The notes: a model not told the origin generated them from the letters alone. A stretch of DNA of 64,000 nt from an uncultured Lachnospiraceae bacterium (GCA_910587045.1 CAJULG010000008.1:1-64000), one strand, 5' to 3'; shown: positions 17,912-27,552, numbered from the stretch's first letter. Made by a program: numbers and translations.

Positions 17912-19267
17912 ATGAATATTATAATTGCCGGCTGTGGTGGCGTAGGATCTGCATTGGCGGAACAGTTGACTGCAGAGGATCATGAAGTTACTGTAATTGA
18001 TAATTCCAGCAGGAATCTTCAGAATGTAATGTCTCAGTATGACATCATGGGCATACAGGGAAACAGTACCAGCTATGTAACACAGATGGAGGCAGGCATT
18101 GACAAGGCGGATCTGTTGATAGCAGTTACAGATCATGATGAGGTCAATATGCTGACCTGTCTGATCGCAAGGAAAGCTGGAAACTGTCAGACCATTGCCA
18201 GGGTACGCAGTCCACAGTATTTTACAGAGATCGGTTTCATTCGGGAGGAACTGGGGTTATCCATGGCAGTGAATCCGGAATTTGCAGCAGCCCAGGAGAT
18301 TGCCAGACTGATTCAGATTCCGTCTGCTTTGGAGGTAGATACCTTTGCGAAGGGCAGAGTGAATCTGATCAAGATCGGCATACCGGAAGGGTCTGTATTA
18401 GATGGACTGATGTTATCCGATTTCTCTGCTAAGATCGGGGCAGATGCCTTGATCTGCATCGTTGAACGGGAAAAGGAGGTCTTCATTCCCGGCGGTGGAT
18501 TTGTACTGCTGGCAGGAGACAAGATTTACGTTACCATGCAGATATCTGCCCTGAATGATTTTTTGAACAAGATCGGTATCAAGGAAAAACCGATCAAAAA
18601 AGTTATGATCGCCGGCGGCGGTACTATGGGGTATTATCTGGGACGGATATTAACAGATGCCCATATTCAGGTAAAGATAATTGAGAAAAGTGAAGAGCGG
18701 TGTGCGGAACTTAGTGACCTGCTTCCAAAGGCAATGATCATTCATGGAAATGTTACAGACCGCCAGTTAATGATAGAAGAGGATATTGAAACTACGGATG
18801 CGGTTACTGCCATCACGAATCTGGATGAGGAGAATCTGCTGCTGGCTCTATATGCGAATAAAGTCAGCAATGCAAAGGTAATTACCAGGATCAACCGATT
18901 ATCCTTCGGGGATGTTCTGGAGGATATGCCGATCGGCAGTACAGTAACGCCGAAGGATATTACGTCAGAATATATTATCCGTTATGTTCGCTCCATGCAG
19001 AATTCATATGGAAGTAATGTGGAAACCCTGTATCGTATGGTAGATAACAAGGTAGAAGCATTAGAATTCAGGGTAGGCCAGGATGCGAAGGTGACAAAGG
19101 CAGCGATCGGAGAATTAAAGATAAAGAAGAATACGTTACTTTGTTGTATAAATCGCAATAAGCGTATCATCCGTCCCACCGGACGGGATACGATCATGCC
19201 GGGCGATAACGTGATCGTTGTAACAACCAATCGCGGGCTGAATGGTATTGATGAAATATTAAGTTAA
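17912..19267 (+). CDS. trkA: Trk/Ktr potassium uptake regulatory subunit TrkA
   Basis: 451 aa cytoplasmic NAD(H)/nucleotide-binding gating ring subunit. It holds two RCK modules in tandem: the first Rossmann motif is IIAGCGGVGSALAE near residues 4-17 and the second is IAGGGTMGYYLG near 232, each followed by a TrkA-C domain. GGAAGG lies upstream of the ATG. It lies 16 bp before trkH, its membrane partner, as a two-gene operon. Confidence 0.95.
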   Translation: MNIIIAGCGGVGSALAEQLTAEDHEVTVIDNSSRNLQNVMSQYDIMGIQGNSTSYVTQMEAGIDKADLLIAVTDHDEVNMLTCLIARKAGNCQTIARVRSPQYFTEIGFIREELGLSMAVNPEFAAAQEIARLIQIPSALEVDTFAKGRVNLIKIGIPEGSVLDGLMLSDFSAKIGADALICIVEREKEVFIPGGGFVLLAGDKIYVTMQISALNDFLNKIGIKEKPIKKVMIAGGGTMGYYLGRILTDAHIQVKIIEKSEERCAELSDLLPKAMIIHGNVTDRQLMIEEDIETTDAVTAITNLDEENLLLALYANKVSNAKVITRINRLSFGDVLEDMPIGSTVTPKDITSEYIIRYVRSMQNSYGSNVETLYRMVDNKVEALEFRVGQDAKVTKAAIGELKIKKNTLLCCINRNKRIIRPTGRDTIMPGDNVIVVTTNRGLNGIDEILS

Positions 19268-19283
19268 CGGACGAGGAATTTCA

Positions 19284-20723
19284 ATGAATTATCGAATATT
19301 ATTTTATACATTAGGCTGGATATTGAACTTCCAGGCAATCTTTTTACTGCTTCCAAGTATTGTTGCACTGGCTTACAGAGAACCCTCCGGGTGGCATTTC
19401 CTGGCTACGGCGGTCATAGTAGCGATTGTGGGAGTCGGAATGACAATTAAGAAACCAAAGAACAATCAGTTTCATGCCAGGGAGGGCTTTGTGCTGGTTG
19501 CGATCAGTTGGATCTTGATCAGTATGATCAGTGCGATTCCCATGTGTACCAGCGGTGCGATCCCCAATTATGTAGATGCAGTATTTGAAATGGTTTCCGG
19601 TTATACGACTACAGGTGCCAGTATTCTGACCTCGGTAGAGGATCTGCCGAACTGTATGAATTTCTGGCGGTGTTTTAGTAACTGGATTGGCGGCATGGGT
19701 GTGATCGTATTTATTGTAACAATTTTGCCGATGACCGGTTCCAATGGGAACATGTACTTAATGCGGGCGGAAAGCCCGGGGCCGTCTTTCGGGAAGCTGG
19801 TGCCGAAGCTGAAAAAGACAGCATCACTGTTATATATTATGTACATCGGGCTGACCCTGGTGGAGCTTGTTTTCCTGTTATGTGGCGGTCTGGACTTCTT
19901 TGACTCCTTATGCGTTAGTTTTGCGACTGCCGGCACCGGCGGTTTCGGAATCAAGAATGACGGATTCAGCGGTTATAGCAGCTATGTACAGATTGTTGTA
20001 ACGATTTTTATGTTTCTATTCGGCGTGAACTTCAAGTTTTACTTCCTTTTGCTGATGCGGAAGTTTAAAGAGGCCTTTTTTATGGAGGAGGTTCGCTGGT
20101 ATGCGATTGTTTATGGTATTGCAACGGTTTTGATCACCATAGATATCTTCCATCTGATGGGGAATTTAGGAGCCAGTCTGAAGCATGCGGCCTTTCAGGT
20201 GTCTACTGTTATGACGACGACGGGGTTTGCAACGGCAGATTTCAATCAGTGGCCGATCTTTTCACAAACGATACTGGTGCTTTTAATGTTTCTGGGAGCC
20301 TGTGCCGGAAGTACCGGCGGCGGTATGAAGGTTTCCCGCTTCATTATCTACATTAAGTCGGCTCAGAAGGAGGTCGCCAGTCTTCTTCATCCCAACAGTG
20401 TAAAGAAGATCAAGATGGATGATAAAGTGGTAGACCATGAAACGATCCGGTCTGCGAATATCTATCTGATCATCTATATTCTGCTGGTCGGGGGGTCTAT
20501 ATTACTGGTCAGTCTGAATGGTTTTGATCTGGTGACTACCGTTACTGCGGTTATAGCAACCTTTAATAATATCGGTCCCGGTCTGGGCGTGGTAGGACCA
20601 ATGGGAAATTTCAGTTCCTTGTCTATCCTCTCCAAGCTGGTATTGATATTTGATATGCTGGTTGGGCGTCTGGAAATCTTTCCGATCATAGTCCTGTTCT
20701 TCCGGGATACCTGGAAGCGATAG
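19284..20723 (+). CDS. trkH: Trk/Ktr potassium transporter membrane subunit TrkH
   Basis: 479 aa K+ channel-like transporter with four pseudo-repeated M1-P-M2 units. The filter glycines are seen in SGYTTTGAS, ATAGTGGFG, TMTTTGFAT-type and FNNIGPG segments. Gated by the upstream TrkA. GAGGA ribosome binding site precedes the ATG; a hairpin terminator follows. Confidence 0.95.
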   Translation: MNYRILFYTLGWILNFQAIFLLLPSIVALAYREPSGWHFLATAVIVAIVGVGMTIKKPKNNQFHAREGFVLVAISWILISMISAIPMCTSGAIPNYVDAVFEMVSGYTTTGASILTSVEDLPNCMNFWRCFSNWIGGMGVIVFIVTILPMTGSNGNMYLMRAESPGPSFGKLVPKLKKTASLLYIMYIGLTLVELVFLLCGGLDFFDSLCVSFATAGTGGFGIKNDGFSGYSSYVQIVVTIFMFLFGVNFKFYFLLLMRKFKEAFFMEEVRWYAIVYGIATVLITIDIFHLMGNLGASLKHAAFQVSTVMTTTGFATADFNQWPIFSQTILVLLMFLGACAGSTGGGMKVSRFIIYIKSAQKEVASLLHPNSVKKIKMDDKVVDHETIRSANIYLIIYILLVGGSILLVSLNGFDLVTTVTAVIATFNNIGPGLGVVGPMGNFSSLSILSKLVLIFDMLVGRLEIFPIIVLFFRDTWKR

Positions 20724-20740
20724 GTATTTTCACAAATTAA

Positions 20741-20776
20741 GGGTGTCTTCTCTGAATGATTTCAGCGGAGGCACCC
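20741..20776 (+). terminator. Hairpin after trkH
   Basis: 16-bp stem with three mismatched or wobble positions (GGGTGTCTTC... / ...GGAGGCACCC) and a TTT tail. Confidence 0.6.
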
Positions 20777-21061
20777 TTTGGAGTATATATTACAGGAATG
20801 ATGATAACTTCATTCATCTGCCGCGACACAGATTAAGATAATACTTTCGTCAGTTTCATCAACTTTGACTATCATAATTTGACAGAAAAGATAAGTCAAT
20901 AGTATAGATAGAAGACAAGAGTAATTAACTTATTTAAGTGAAATTGATTAATTATTTAAACTAAGCGGACTTTAAACTTAATTTAGTTAAGCGTAAAACT
21001 GAAAATCGGTTGACGCAGAATGAACGGAATGTTAGGATATCTAAAAAAGGAAGTGTGAGAA
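20777..21061. other. AT-rich regulatory region before the Lrp-type gene
   Basis: No gene here. TTGACA at 20879-20884 and TATAGA at 20903-20908 (18-bp spacer) form a likely promoter. From 20930 to 21000 there are repeated AT-rich blocks (TTAACTTATTTAAG, TTAATTATTTAAAC, TTAATTTAGTTAAG) that could be binding sites for the Lrp-like product itself. Confidence 0.4.
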
Positions 21062-21520
21062 ATGAAAAAGGATACGTTGGATCACATTGATATTGAGATA
21101 TTGAATATACTACAGGAGAATGCCAGTACGCCGATCAAGGAGATCGCTGCTCATGTATTTCTTTCTTCACCAGCAGTCTCCGCACGGATAGAACGCATGG
21201 AACGACAGGGTTATATTCTGGGATATCATGCACAGGTTAATCCTGTTGCCCTTGGCTATCATATAAAAGCATTTATCAGTCTGGAAATCGAACCGGTCCG
21301 AAAGAAAGAGTTTTATCCCTATATTAAGGCATGTCGCAACGTAATTGAATGCAACTGTGTGACCGGAGATTATTCCATGCTGTTAGAAGTGCTTTTTTCT
21401 GATACAGTAGCCCTGGATCAGTTTATTGGAGAACTGCAGAGCTATGGAAGAACCAGGACGCTGATCGTATTCTCAACTTCTGTTGAGCATCGGGGAATTC
21501 AACTGCCGAATCCGGATTGA
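21062..21520 (+). CDS. Lrp/AsnC family transcriptional regulator
   Basis: 152 aa: N-terminal winged helix-turn-helix (about 6-60; ILQENASTPIKEIAAHVFLSSPAVSARIERM) and C-terminal RAM ligand domain (about 66-145). Family members bind amino acids and often autoregulate. GGAAGTG site upstream. Its stop codon directly abuts the stop of the convergent small gene on the other strand. Target genes unknown. Confidence 0.92.
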   Translation: MKKDTLDHIDIEILNILQENASTPIKEIAAHVFLSSPAVSARIERMERQGYILGYHAQVNPVALGYHIKAFISLEIEPVRKKEFYPYIKACRNVIECNCVTGDYSMLLEVLFSDTVALDQFIGELQSYGRTRTLIVFSTSVEHRGIQLPNPD

Positions 21521-21709
21521 TCACTTTTTATTGCGATTGATAATATTACCGATACAGACCAAAACTACTCCAACCAAAAAGAGCAGATACAAAGGCAGCC
21601 GCGAGGGATGATTTTCATTGTTTGTTATCATATTAATAATGACGGCAATGCCGGAGAATATTTCAATCGTAAAACCAAACAGTTGTAGAAAATTTAACTT
21701 TTTCATGTT
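21521..21709 (-). CDS. Small two-helix membrane protein
   Basis: 62 aa starting MKKLNFLQLFGF, preceded on the reverse strand by AAGAAGGAAAAAAC. Two hydrophobic segments (about 9-27 and 38-56) joined by a polar NNENHPSR loop, with a basic tail. A longer in-frame start 51 bp upstream lacks a better site. No family recognised. Confidence 0.5.
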   Translation of the reverse strand, partial: NMKKLNFLQLFGFTIEIFSGIAVIINMITNNENHPSRLPLYLLFLVGVVLVCIGNIINRNKK

Positions 21710-21814
21710 TTTTCCTTCTTTCGTCAAATGTGATTGGTGATAGTAAGATTGTCTTATCACCTTTAAAATATCAAAATGCTTCCTGCCTGTAATATCAGAA
21801 TCCCGAAGAACGAA

Positions 21815-22735
21815 TTAAGTCTGTCTTCGTCCGCCGGTAACGGTGATCTCCTTGCGTTTTTGACTGGGGGTACAGCCATAGGTCTGACGGAACAGACGCA
21901 TAAAGAGTTTATAATTGGTAAAACCGTTTCGCTCCAGAATGGTCTGAATCGGCAGATCTGTTGATATGATATCTTCATAGATATAGCGGAGGCGTATTGC
22001 ATTTACATATTCCGTAAAGGTCATATTCATATATTTCTTAAAGAACCGGGTAAAATAAGATGGGTTCAGGGCAAGGTAGTCCGCCGCGTCCTGTAAGGAA
22101 ATATCTTCCCGATAATGCTGCTTTACATAGGAAATAACGCTGGTCAGCCGTTCCATATATTTCTCCGTCTGCCGGTATTCGTTCTGGCTGATATCAATCT
22201 TAAAGTTTGCCAGCATCAAATAAAGCAGTTCATAGATATAGCTGTAATATTTGAGACGGTATCCGTCCGGTTTTGCCTTCCAGAGACCGGCAAGTCCGTC
22301 CAGGATCTGATGAAGGTCAGAGAGTATCGTACCGTCTGGAAGTGGAGAAGGACATACAGTTTCCTCCAGTAAAGGAATTCCACATACAGAGCTGACATTT
22401 TTAAAGTGCATATAATCAATATCCGGTATACAGGTTTTTAGAAAATGATATGGTATCTGGAGGATTAAAAAGTAACTGTAGGACTGGGTGCAGGTGGAAT
22501 GAATTACGTTTGAATCTATAATGATGAAGTTACCTTTTGTTAATACAAAGGATTGCTGATCCACATTGATCGTTGTTTCTCCTTCTAGTACATAGAGAAT
22601 CTCCATGCTGTCGTGCCAGTGGACAGGAACGAAGTAGCCATAATCTGCACAGCAGGAATAACGCATATTTACATCAGCGTCAATTTTGATATTTTCATAA
22701 GAAACCGTTGACTGCTTCATGATTCTTTCCTCCAT
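21815..22735 (-). CDS. AraC-family transcriptional regulator
   Basis: 306 aa: N-terminal cupin ligand domain (HWHDSMEILYVLEGE, about 38-52) and C-terminal pair of helix-turn-helix motifs (about 205-300, with ISLQDAADYLALNPSYFTRFFKK and the signature near the end). Such proteins commonly control sugar or stress genes. It is transcribed away from the methyltransferase at 22909, and their promoters overlap. Target not identifiable. A second in-frame ATG five codons in (MKQSTVS) is also possible. Confidence 0.88.
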   Translation of the reverse strand: MEERIMKQSTVSYENIKIDADVNMRYSCCADYGYFVPVHWHDSMEILYVLEGETTINVDQQSFVLTKGNFIIIDSNVIHSTCTQSYSYFLILQIPYHFLKTCIPDIDYMHFKNVSSVCGIPLLEETVCPSPLPDGTILSDLHQILDGLAGLWKAKPDGYRLKYYSYIYELLYLMLANFKIDISQNEYRQTEKYMERLTSVISYVKQHYREDISLQDAADYLALNPSYFTRFFKKYMNMTFTEYVNAIRLRYIYEDIISTDLPIQTILERNGFTNYKLFMRLFRQTYGCTPSQKRKEITVTGGRRQT

Positions 22736-22793
22736 TCCGTGATCCTTTCTGCCGGATACATGTCAAATGATGCATGACTGGATACGTGCTAGT

Positions 22794-22844
22794 AGTATAG
22801 CGGATTATGAGAGAATTGTAAATAACAAGAAATCATGCTATACT
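22794..22844. promoter_or_regulatory. Overlapping divergent promoters
   Basis: Reverse strand: TTTACA (22817-22822) and TATACT (22794-22799), 17-bp spacer, for the AraC-type gene. Forward strand: TTGTAA (22816-22821) and TATACT (22839-22844), 17-bp spacer, for the methyltransferase. The two -35 boxes occupy the same bases, so occupancy by RNA polymerase should be mutually exclusive. Confidence 0.65.
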
Positions 22845-22908
22845 TTCATCTGTGGTCAAACAAATGCATCTGGCAGAAGTCAGGTCAGGAAAAATGTGAG
22901 GATATTGT

Positions 22909-23769
22909 ATGTGGGTAGCTGATAATTGGAAAGACTATGAAGTGATTGATTGCTCGAAAGGAGAAAAACTGGAACGCTGGGGAGATTATCTTCTGATTCG
23001 CCCGGACCCGCAGGTGCTGTGGGACGTGCCCAGAAAGAATTCCGGCTGGCGAAACCGGAACGGACATTACCACAGGAGTAATAAGGGCGGCGGAGAGTGG
23101 GAATTCTTTGATCTGCCGGAACAGTGGACTATTCATTATCAGAATCTGACTTTTCACTTGAAGCCATTCAGCTTTAAGCATACAGGCCTTTTCCCGGAAC
23201 AGGCAGTGAACTGGGACTGGTTCTCGGAATTGATCCGAAAGGCAGGCCGGCCTGTCCGCGTATTAAATCTGTTTGCTTACACCGGTGGTGCGACCTGTGC
23301 GGCAGCAAAAGCAGGTGCGGCAGTGACGCATGTGGATGCGTCCAAAGGAATGGTGGGATGGGCAAAGGAAAATGCCCGCGCTTCCGGTCTGGAACAGGCG
23401 CCGATCCGTTGGATCGTAGATGATTGTGTAAAATTTGTAGAGCGGGAGCTTCGGCGTGGAAACCATTATGATGCGATCATCATGGACCCTCCTTCCTATG
23501 GCAGAGGACCAAAAGGAGAGATCTGGAAGATAGAAGAAAGGCTGCATTCATTGATTCAGTTATGTACGCAGCTATTAAGCGAAAGTCCGCTTTTTGTGCT
23601 GGTCAATTCCTATACGACAGGACTGGCACCGGCAGTTTTGAATTATGTGCTGTCCGTAGAGGTGGAAAATAGAATAGGCGGAACGGTTGAAGCACAGGAG
23701 ATTGGACTGCCGGTGCAGGAAACAGGACTGGTTCTGCCCTGCGGAGCATCCGGACGCTGGTACAGATAG
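22909..23769 (+). CDS. SAM-dependent methyltransferase, RlmI/RlmK-like
   Basis: 286 aa. SAM-binding motif LNLFAYTGGATCAAAKAGA near residue 117, acidic strand HVDASKGMV, and catalytic-type MDPPSYGRG near 197. This pattern matches class I rRNA (cytosine/guanine) methyltransferases of the RlmI type, minus an N-terminal PUA domain. RNA is the likely substrate, not proven. Confidence 0.8.
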   Translation: MWVADNWKDYEVIDCSKGEKLERWGDYLLIRPDPQVLWDVPRKNSGWRNRNGHYHRSNKGGGEWEFFDLPEQWTIHYQNLTFHLKPFSFKHTGLFPEQAVNWDWFSELIRKAGRPVRVLNLFAYTGGATCAAAKAGAAVTHVDASKGMVGWAKENARASGLEQAPIRWIVDDCVKFVERELRRGNHYDAIIMDPPSYGRGPKGEIWKIEERLHSLIQLCTQLLSESPLFVLVNSYTTGLAPAVLNYVLSVEVENRIGGTVEAQEIGLPVQETGLVLPCGASGRWYR

Positions 23770-23802
23770 GAATCGGTTACAAATGAAAGGGGTTGCTTTT
23801 TT

Positions 23803-25368
23803 ATGGAGTACCGGAATAAGGGAAAACAACAGAAAAAGAAGCGGGATCACCTGTTTTTATCCAGAGTGATCATTCTTGGATTCCTGATTGCCCTTCAGGC
23901 AGCATTTATCATTTTGGGAATTATGGAGCTGGGCGGGTATTTTGTTTATGTACAGGAATTATGTACACTGCTCAGTATGATCGTTGTGGTTTTGATCATA
24001 GACCGTCCCGACAATCCGGCATATAAGCTGGCATGGGTTGTTCCCATTTTGTTGTTTCCTATCTTCGGCGGCGTGTTCTATCTGGTGATCGCCGGAAACC
24101 GCTCTACCAAGCATTTTGTAAAGAGTATCGGAAAGAATATTACAGATTCCTACCGGTTTCTGCCAGAGCAGCAGGATGCTGTTCAGGCATTGCAAAAGCA
24201 ATCGGAGACTGCAGCTTTGCAGTCCCGGTATATTCAGCGTTATGGCAGGTATCCTTTGTATCAGCATACAGAGATGACCTACTATCCGGTTGGAGATGAT
24301 AATTTTGAGCCATTCCTGGATGCATTAAGGAAGGCGAAACGATATATATTTATGGAGTATTTTATTATTCAGGAAGGTGTATTCTGGAATTCTGTATTGG
24401 CAGTTCTGGAAGAAAAGGTAAAGGAGGGAGTGGATGTCCGGCTGGTATTTGATGATATGGGCTGTGTAGCCACAATTCCTTCGGGTTATGAAAGAGTGCT
24501 GCAGGCAAAGGGAATCAAATGCCATTCCTTTAATCGGTTCATCCCGATTTTAACCCTGCGACTGAATAATCGGGATCACAGAAAAATTACAGTGATCGAT
24601 GGATATATTGGTTTTACGGGAGGTGTAAATCTCGCTGATGAATATATCAATGTAACGTCACCCTTTGGTCACTGGAAGGATACCGCAGTCATGCTAAAGG
24701 GAGAAGCAGTCTGGAGCCTGACGGTCATGTTTCTTCAGATCTGGAACTATGTATCCGGTGAAACGGAGGACTATGATCAGTATCTACCGGAACCGGGCCT
24801 GCTTGCAGGGATCGGAAATGATGGATTTGTTCAGCCATATAGTGATTCTCCTTTGGATCAGGAGAGCGTGGGTGAAAATATTTATCTGAACATGATCAAC
24901 CGGGCAAAAAACAGCATCTATATTATGACCCCTTATCTGATCCTGGATAATGAAATGGTTACAGCATTGTGCCTTGCTGCGAAGAGTGGTATTGATGTAC
25001 GCATTATCATCCCGGGGATACCGGATAAAAAGGTGGTATATACCTTAACAAAGACAAATTGTGAGCCTCTGATCGGGGCGGGAATCCGCATTTTCCAATA
25101 TACACCGGGCTTTGTCCATGCCAAGGGCATTCTGGTAGATGGAGAGCTTGCTACAGTGGGAACTGTGAATTTTGATTATCGCAGCCTTTATCTTCATTTT
25201 GAGTGTGGTGTATGGCTGTATCGTTCCGGGATCATCCGTGACATTCAACGTGACTTTGAAGAGACCTTTGTGCGCTGTCGGGAAATGACGATTGAGGACT
25301 GTCACAATATTTCCTGGCTTCAGAAGATCTGGCGGGCGGTATTAAAGATGGTTGCCCCGATTTTGTAA
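23803..25368 (+). CDS. cls: Cardiolipin synthase
   Basis: 521 aa membrane enzyme of the phospholipase D superfamily that condenses two phosphatidylglycerols. Two membrane segments at the N-terminus (about 22-45 and 53-75, then a polar WVVPILLFPIFGG turn region), followed by two HKD motifs: HRKITVID near 258 and HAKGILVD near 439. AAGGGG site before the ATG. A standard bacterial Cls layout. It lies 33 bp after the methyltransferase. Confidence 0.93.
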   Translation: MEYRNKGKQQKKKRDHLFLSRVIILGFLIALQAAFIILGIMELGGYFVYVQELCTLLSMIVVVLIIDRPDNPAYKLAWVVPILLFPIFGGVFYLVIAGNRSTKHFVKSIGKNITDSYRFLPEQQDAVQALQKQSETAALQSRYIQRYGRYPLYQHTEMTYYPVGDDNFEPFLDALRKAKRYIFMEYFIIQEGVFWNSVLAVLEEKVKEGVDVRLVFDDMGCVATIPSGYERVLQAKGIKCHSFNRFIPILTLRLNNRDHRKITVIDGYIGFTGGVNLADEYINVTSPFGHWKDTAVMLKGEAVWSLTVMFLQIWNYVSGETEDYDQYLPEPGLLAGIGNDGFVQPYSDSPLDQESVGENIYLNMINRAKNSIYIMTPYLILDNEMVTALCLAAKSGIDVRIIIPGIPDKKVVYTLTKTNCEPLIGAGIRIFQYTPGFVHAKGILVDGELATVGTVNFDYRSLYLHFECGVWLYRSGIIRDIQRDFEETFVRCREMTIEDCHNISWLQKIWRAVLKMVAPIL

Positions 25369-25438
25369 AGGGATTTGAGATAGAATTTGTTTATGAAGTA
25401 TTTTGATCGGGTGGTATAGGATTGATAAGGATGTAAGT

Positions 25439-26644
25439 ATGGAAAATAACAAGGATACAGAGAAGATAACAGGATTTGCAGAAAGTAAAAATGCTTTTTT
25501 GCAGGAATTGTGTGCAGAGCGCCCGTTAAAGCTGGTGCTCAGTAAGCCGGCGGAACAAAAGCAGGAATTCCGTAAGATCGTAATTCAGTTGATAGAGGTA
25601 CGGGATCATTACCAGTACCAGATTGAGAAGTTTACGGCAAAACAGGCATTTCATATTAATATAGAAGAAAGTGATTTATATAAAAGCCTGGATACTTACT
25701 TTGGAAAGGATTATCTTCAGCTTTCTGTCTGGACAAAGGATTGGGAGTATCAGGGGAAGATCAGTAAAAAGGGAAAGCTGTTGACGAATCGACACAGAAA
25801 TCCGCAACAGCATGAGATACGAAAGGGAAATAACAGGGAGAAGGATTACTGCATCCCGGAGGGAAGCGTAATCCCGCCCTTAGTAGATATGGGGATTTTT
25901 ACTTCAGAAGGAAAGGTAGTCCGTTCTCAGTATGATAAATATCGTCAGATCAACCGTTTTTTAGAACTGGTAGAGGATGTATTACCGGAACTGCCAAAGG
26001 AACACTTGAATATCATTGATTTTGGCTGTGGAAAGTCATATCTGACCTTTCTTTTGTATTATTATCTGACAGAAATAAAGCATATGGATATTACGATCAC
26101 TGGTCTGGATCTAAAGCCTGCTGTGATCGAGAAGTGTCAGCAGACTGCCCGGAAGTATGGATATGATAACCTGAGGTTCGAGTTGGGAGACATCCATGGA
26201 TATGAGCGCTCAGAGCCGGTACATATGGTGATCACTCTGCACGCCTGCGATACCGCAACGGATTATGCACTTTATAATGCGATTCAGTGGGATACGAAAG
26301 TAATCTTATCCGTACCGTGTTGTCAGCATGAACTGAACCGCCAGATGCAGGACAGCAACTTGTCAATTCTGTCGAAATATGGCATTATAAAAGAACGGAC
26401 AGCAGCTTTGATGACAGATGCCATTCGTGGAAATCTGTTGGAATACAGTGGCTACAAAACACAGGTGATAGAATTTATTGACATGGAGCATTCGCCGAAG
26501 AATATACTGATACGGGCAGTGAAAGCAAATCTTTCCGGGGAAAAGAAGCAGAAAGCCTTTCAGGAAATAGAAGAGATCAGACAAATGTTCGGACTGAACC
26601 CTGCATTATACCGATTGCTGAAAGAGGGGGAGATACATGAGTGA
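25439..26644 (+). CDS. Class I SAM-dependent methyltransferase
   Basis: 401 aa. The SAM motif DFGCGKSYLTFLLYYYL is near residue 197. An ITLHACDTATDYAL segment and a Cys pair in VPCCQHELN follow, as in the GSTCD-like methyltransferase group. Start ATG at 25439 is favoured (AAGGAT upstream); the in-frame ATG at 25403 would add 12 residues. It overlaps the next gene by 8 bp, so the two are coupled. Substrate unknown. Confidence 0.75.
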   Translation: MENNKDTEKITGFAESKNAFLQELCAERPLKLVLSKPAEQKQEFRKIVIQLIEVRDHYQYQIEKFTAKQAFHINIEESDLYKSLDTYFGKDYLQLSVWTKDWEYQGKISKKGKLLTNRHRNPQQHEIRKGNNREKDYCIPEGSVIPPLVDMGIFTSEGKVVRSQYDKYRQINRFLELVEDVLPELPKEHLNIIDFGCGKSYLTFLLYYYLTEIKHMDITITGLDLKPAVIEKCQQTARKYGYDNLRFELGDIHGYERSEPVHMVITLHACDTATDYALYNAIQWDTKVILSVPCCQHELNRQMQDSNLSILSKYGIIKERTAALMTDAIRGNLLEYSGYKTQVIEFIDMEHSPKNILIRAVKANLSGEKKQKAFQEIEEIRQMFGLNPALYRLLKEGEIHE

Positions 26645-27284
26645 TAATCAGGAATACAATAACGAAGTTAAAAAGGGAGTTATCGATAGTTATGATGGCG
26701 ATCCGGATGAACAGGTCTTCTTTCAATCGCCTGTAAGGGATGAAATGAAAACGGAGTACAGGCAGCAGGGGGATTCCACAGGAGATATTGTTGTAGAAAG
26801 TAAGAGGGAAGAAGAGGAGCCGGAGGAGTTTTACCGGGTGGTTCCGGTCGATCTGGAGCAGGAAACTGCTTCTCAGTCAGGGCAGGAAGATAAGGAATTT
26901 GTTGTAACTCCCATTGATCCAAACGATCCGCATTATGCAAACTATACACCCGATCCATATTATGATTATGGTTACGGACCAGAACCAAAGGCGAAGAAGG
27001 TGGATGACAAGAAGGATGGCAGCTCCCTGGGCGTTGTCAGCCTTAGTACGGGTATTGCCGCGAATGTGTTATGCTGTTGTGGATTAAACTATTTATGCTC
27101 ATTAGCAGCTATAATAACTGGAATTATCTGCCTGTGTACAAAGAATATTTCAACATCTGCCAGGGTAATGGCAATTATTGGAATTATACTGGGACTGCTT
27201 CCGTTTTTATTGCTGATATTTAATCTTGTACTGAATATGATCGGAGCAATGACGTTGCCGTATACGTATAGAATAACTCCATAA
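26637..27284 (+). CDS. Acidic-tail membrane protein (DUF4190-like)
   Basis: 215 aa. Residues 1 to about 120 are polar, strongly acidic and Tyr/Pro-rich near YDYGYGPE. Two membrane segments follow (about 135-162 and 178-203), with a Cys-rich stretch (LCCCGLNYLC). This matches the DUF4190-type small membrane proteins of Firmicutes. Starts inside the preceding methyltransferase gene. No function assigned. It ends 6 bp before the large repeat element. Confidence 0.6.
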   Translation: MSDNQEYNNEVKKGVIDSYDGDPDEQVFFQSPVRDEMKTEYRQQGDSTGDIVVESKREEEEPEEFYRVVPVDLEQETASQSGQEDKEFVVTPIDPNDPHYANYTPDPYYDYGYGPEPKAKKVDDKKDGSSLGVVSLSTGIAANVLCCCGLNYLCSLAAIITGIICLCTKNISTSARVMAIIGIILGLLPFLLLIFNLVLNMIGAMTLPYTYRITP

Positions 27285-27290
27285 GGGTAT

Positions 27291-27500
27291 GCTCCGAGCC
27301 ATGCAATCTCGTCTTCGCTTCGGCTCGACAGAGGTGGTGCGCTGATGCGCACGCAGGTCATAAGGAATCCTCCCACTGCGTGGGCCCCTCCTTGTGACAA
27401 GAATCACGGGCTTTCGCCCTATATGAATAAAGCCCAACTTGCTCTTTCGTGTGCAAGTACCCGACGAGCAGTTATGCTTTATTCATGCATGGCTCGGAGC
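27291..27500. repeat. Multi-branched inverted-repeat element before the S10 operon
   Basis: A perfect 14-bp outer stem (GCTCCGAGCCATGC at 27291-27304 with its complement at 27487-27500) encloses several hairpins. They are GTGCGC-TGAT-GCGCAC (27337-27352), a long imperfect hairpin from GGTCATAAGGA to TCCTTGTGAC (27356-27398), GGGC-TTTC-GCCC (27408-27419), and an 11-bp stem ATGAATAAAGC / GCTTTATTCAT (27423-27433, 27476-27486). The central two hairpins recur at 43.1 kb. No coding capacity is evident. Confidence 0.8.
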
Positions 27501-27517
27501 TTTCGTGAAAAAAATAC

Positions 27518-27546
27518 TTGCATTTGGTGGATGGTTGGGGTATAAT
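27518..27546 (+). promoter_or_regulatory. Promoter of the S10 ribosomal operon
   Basis: TTGCAT at 27518-27523, 17-bp spacer, consensus TATAAT at 27541-27546. It starts just after the repeat element ends. Confidence 0.75.
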
Positions 27547-27552
27547 AACCCT

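Noticed and set aside
27300..27500. tRNA or rRNA gene
   Set aside because: Hairpins are many, but there is no cloverleaf with T-loop and CCA-type acceptor, and no rRNA motifs.
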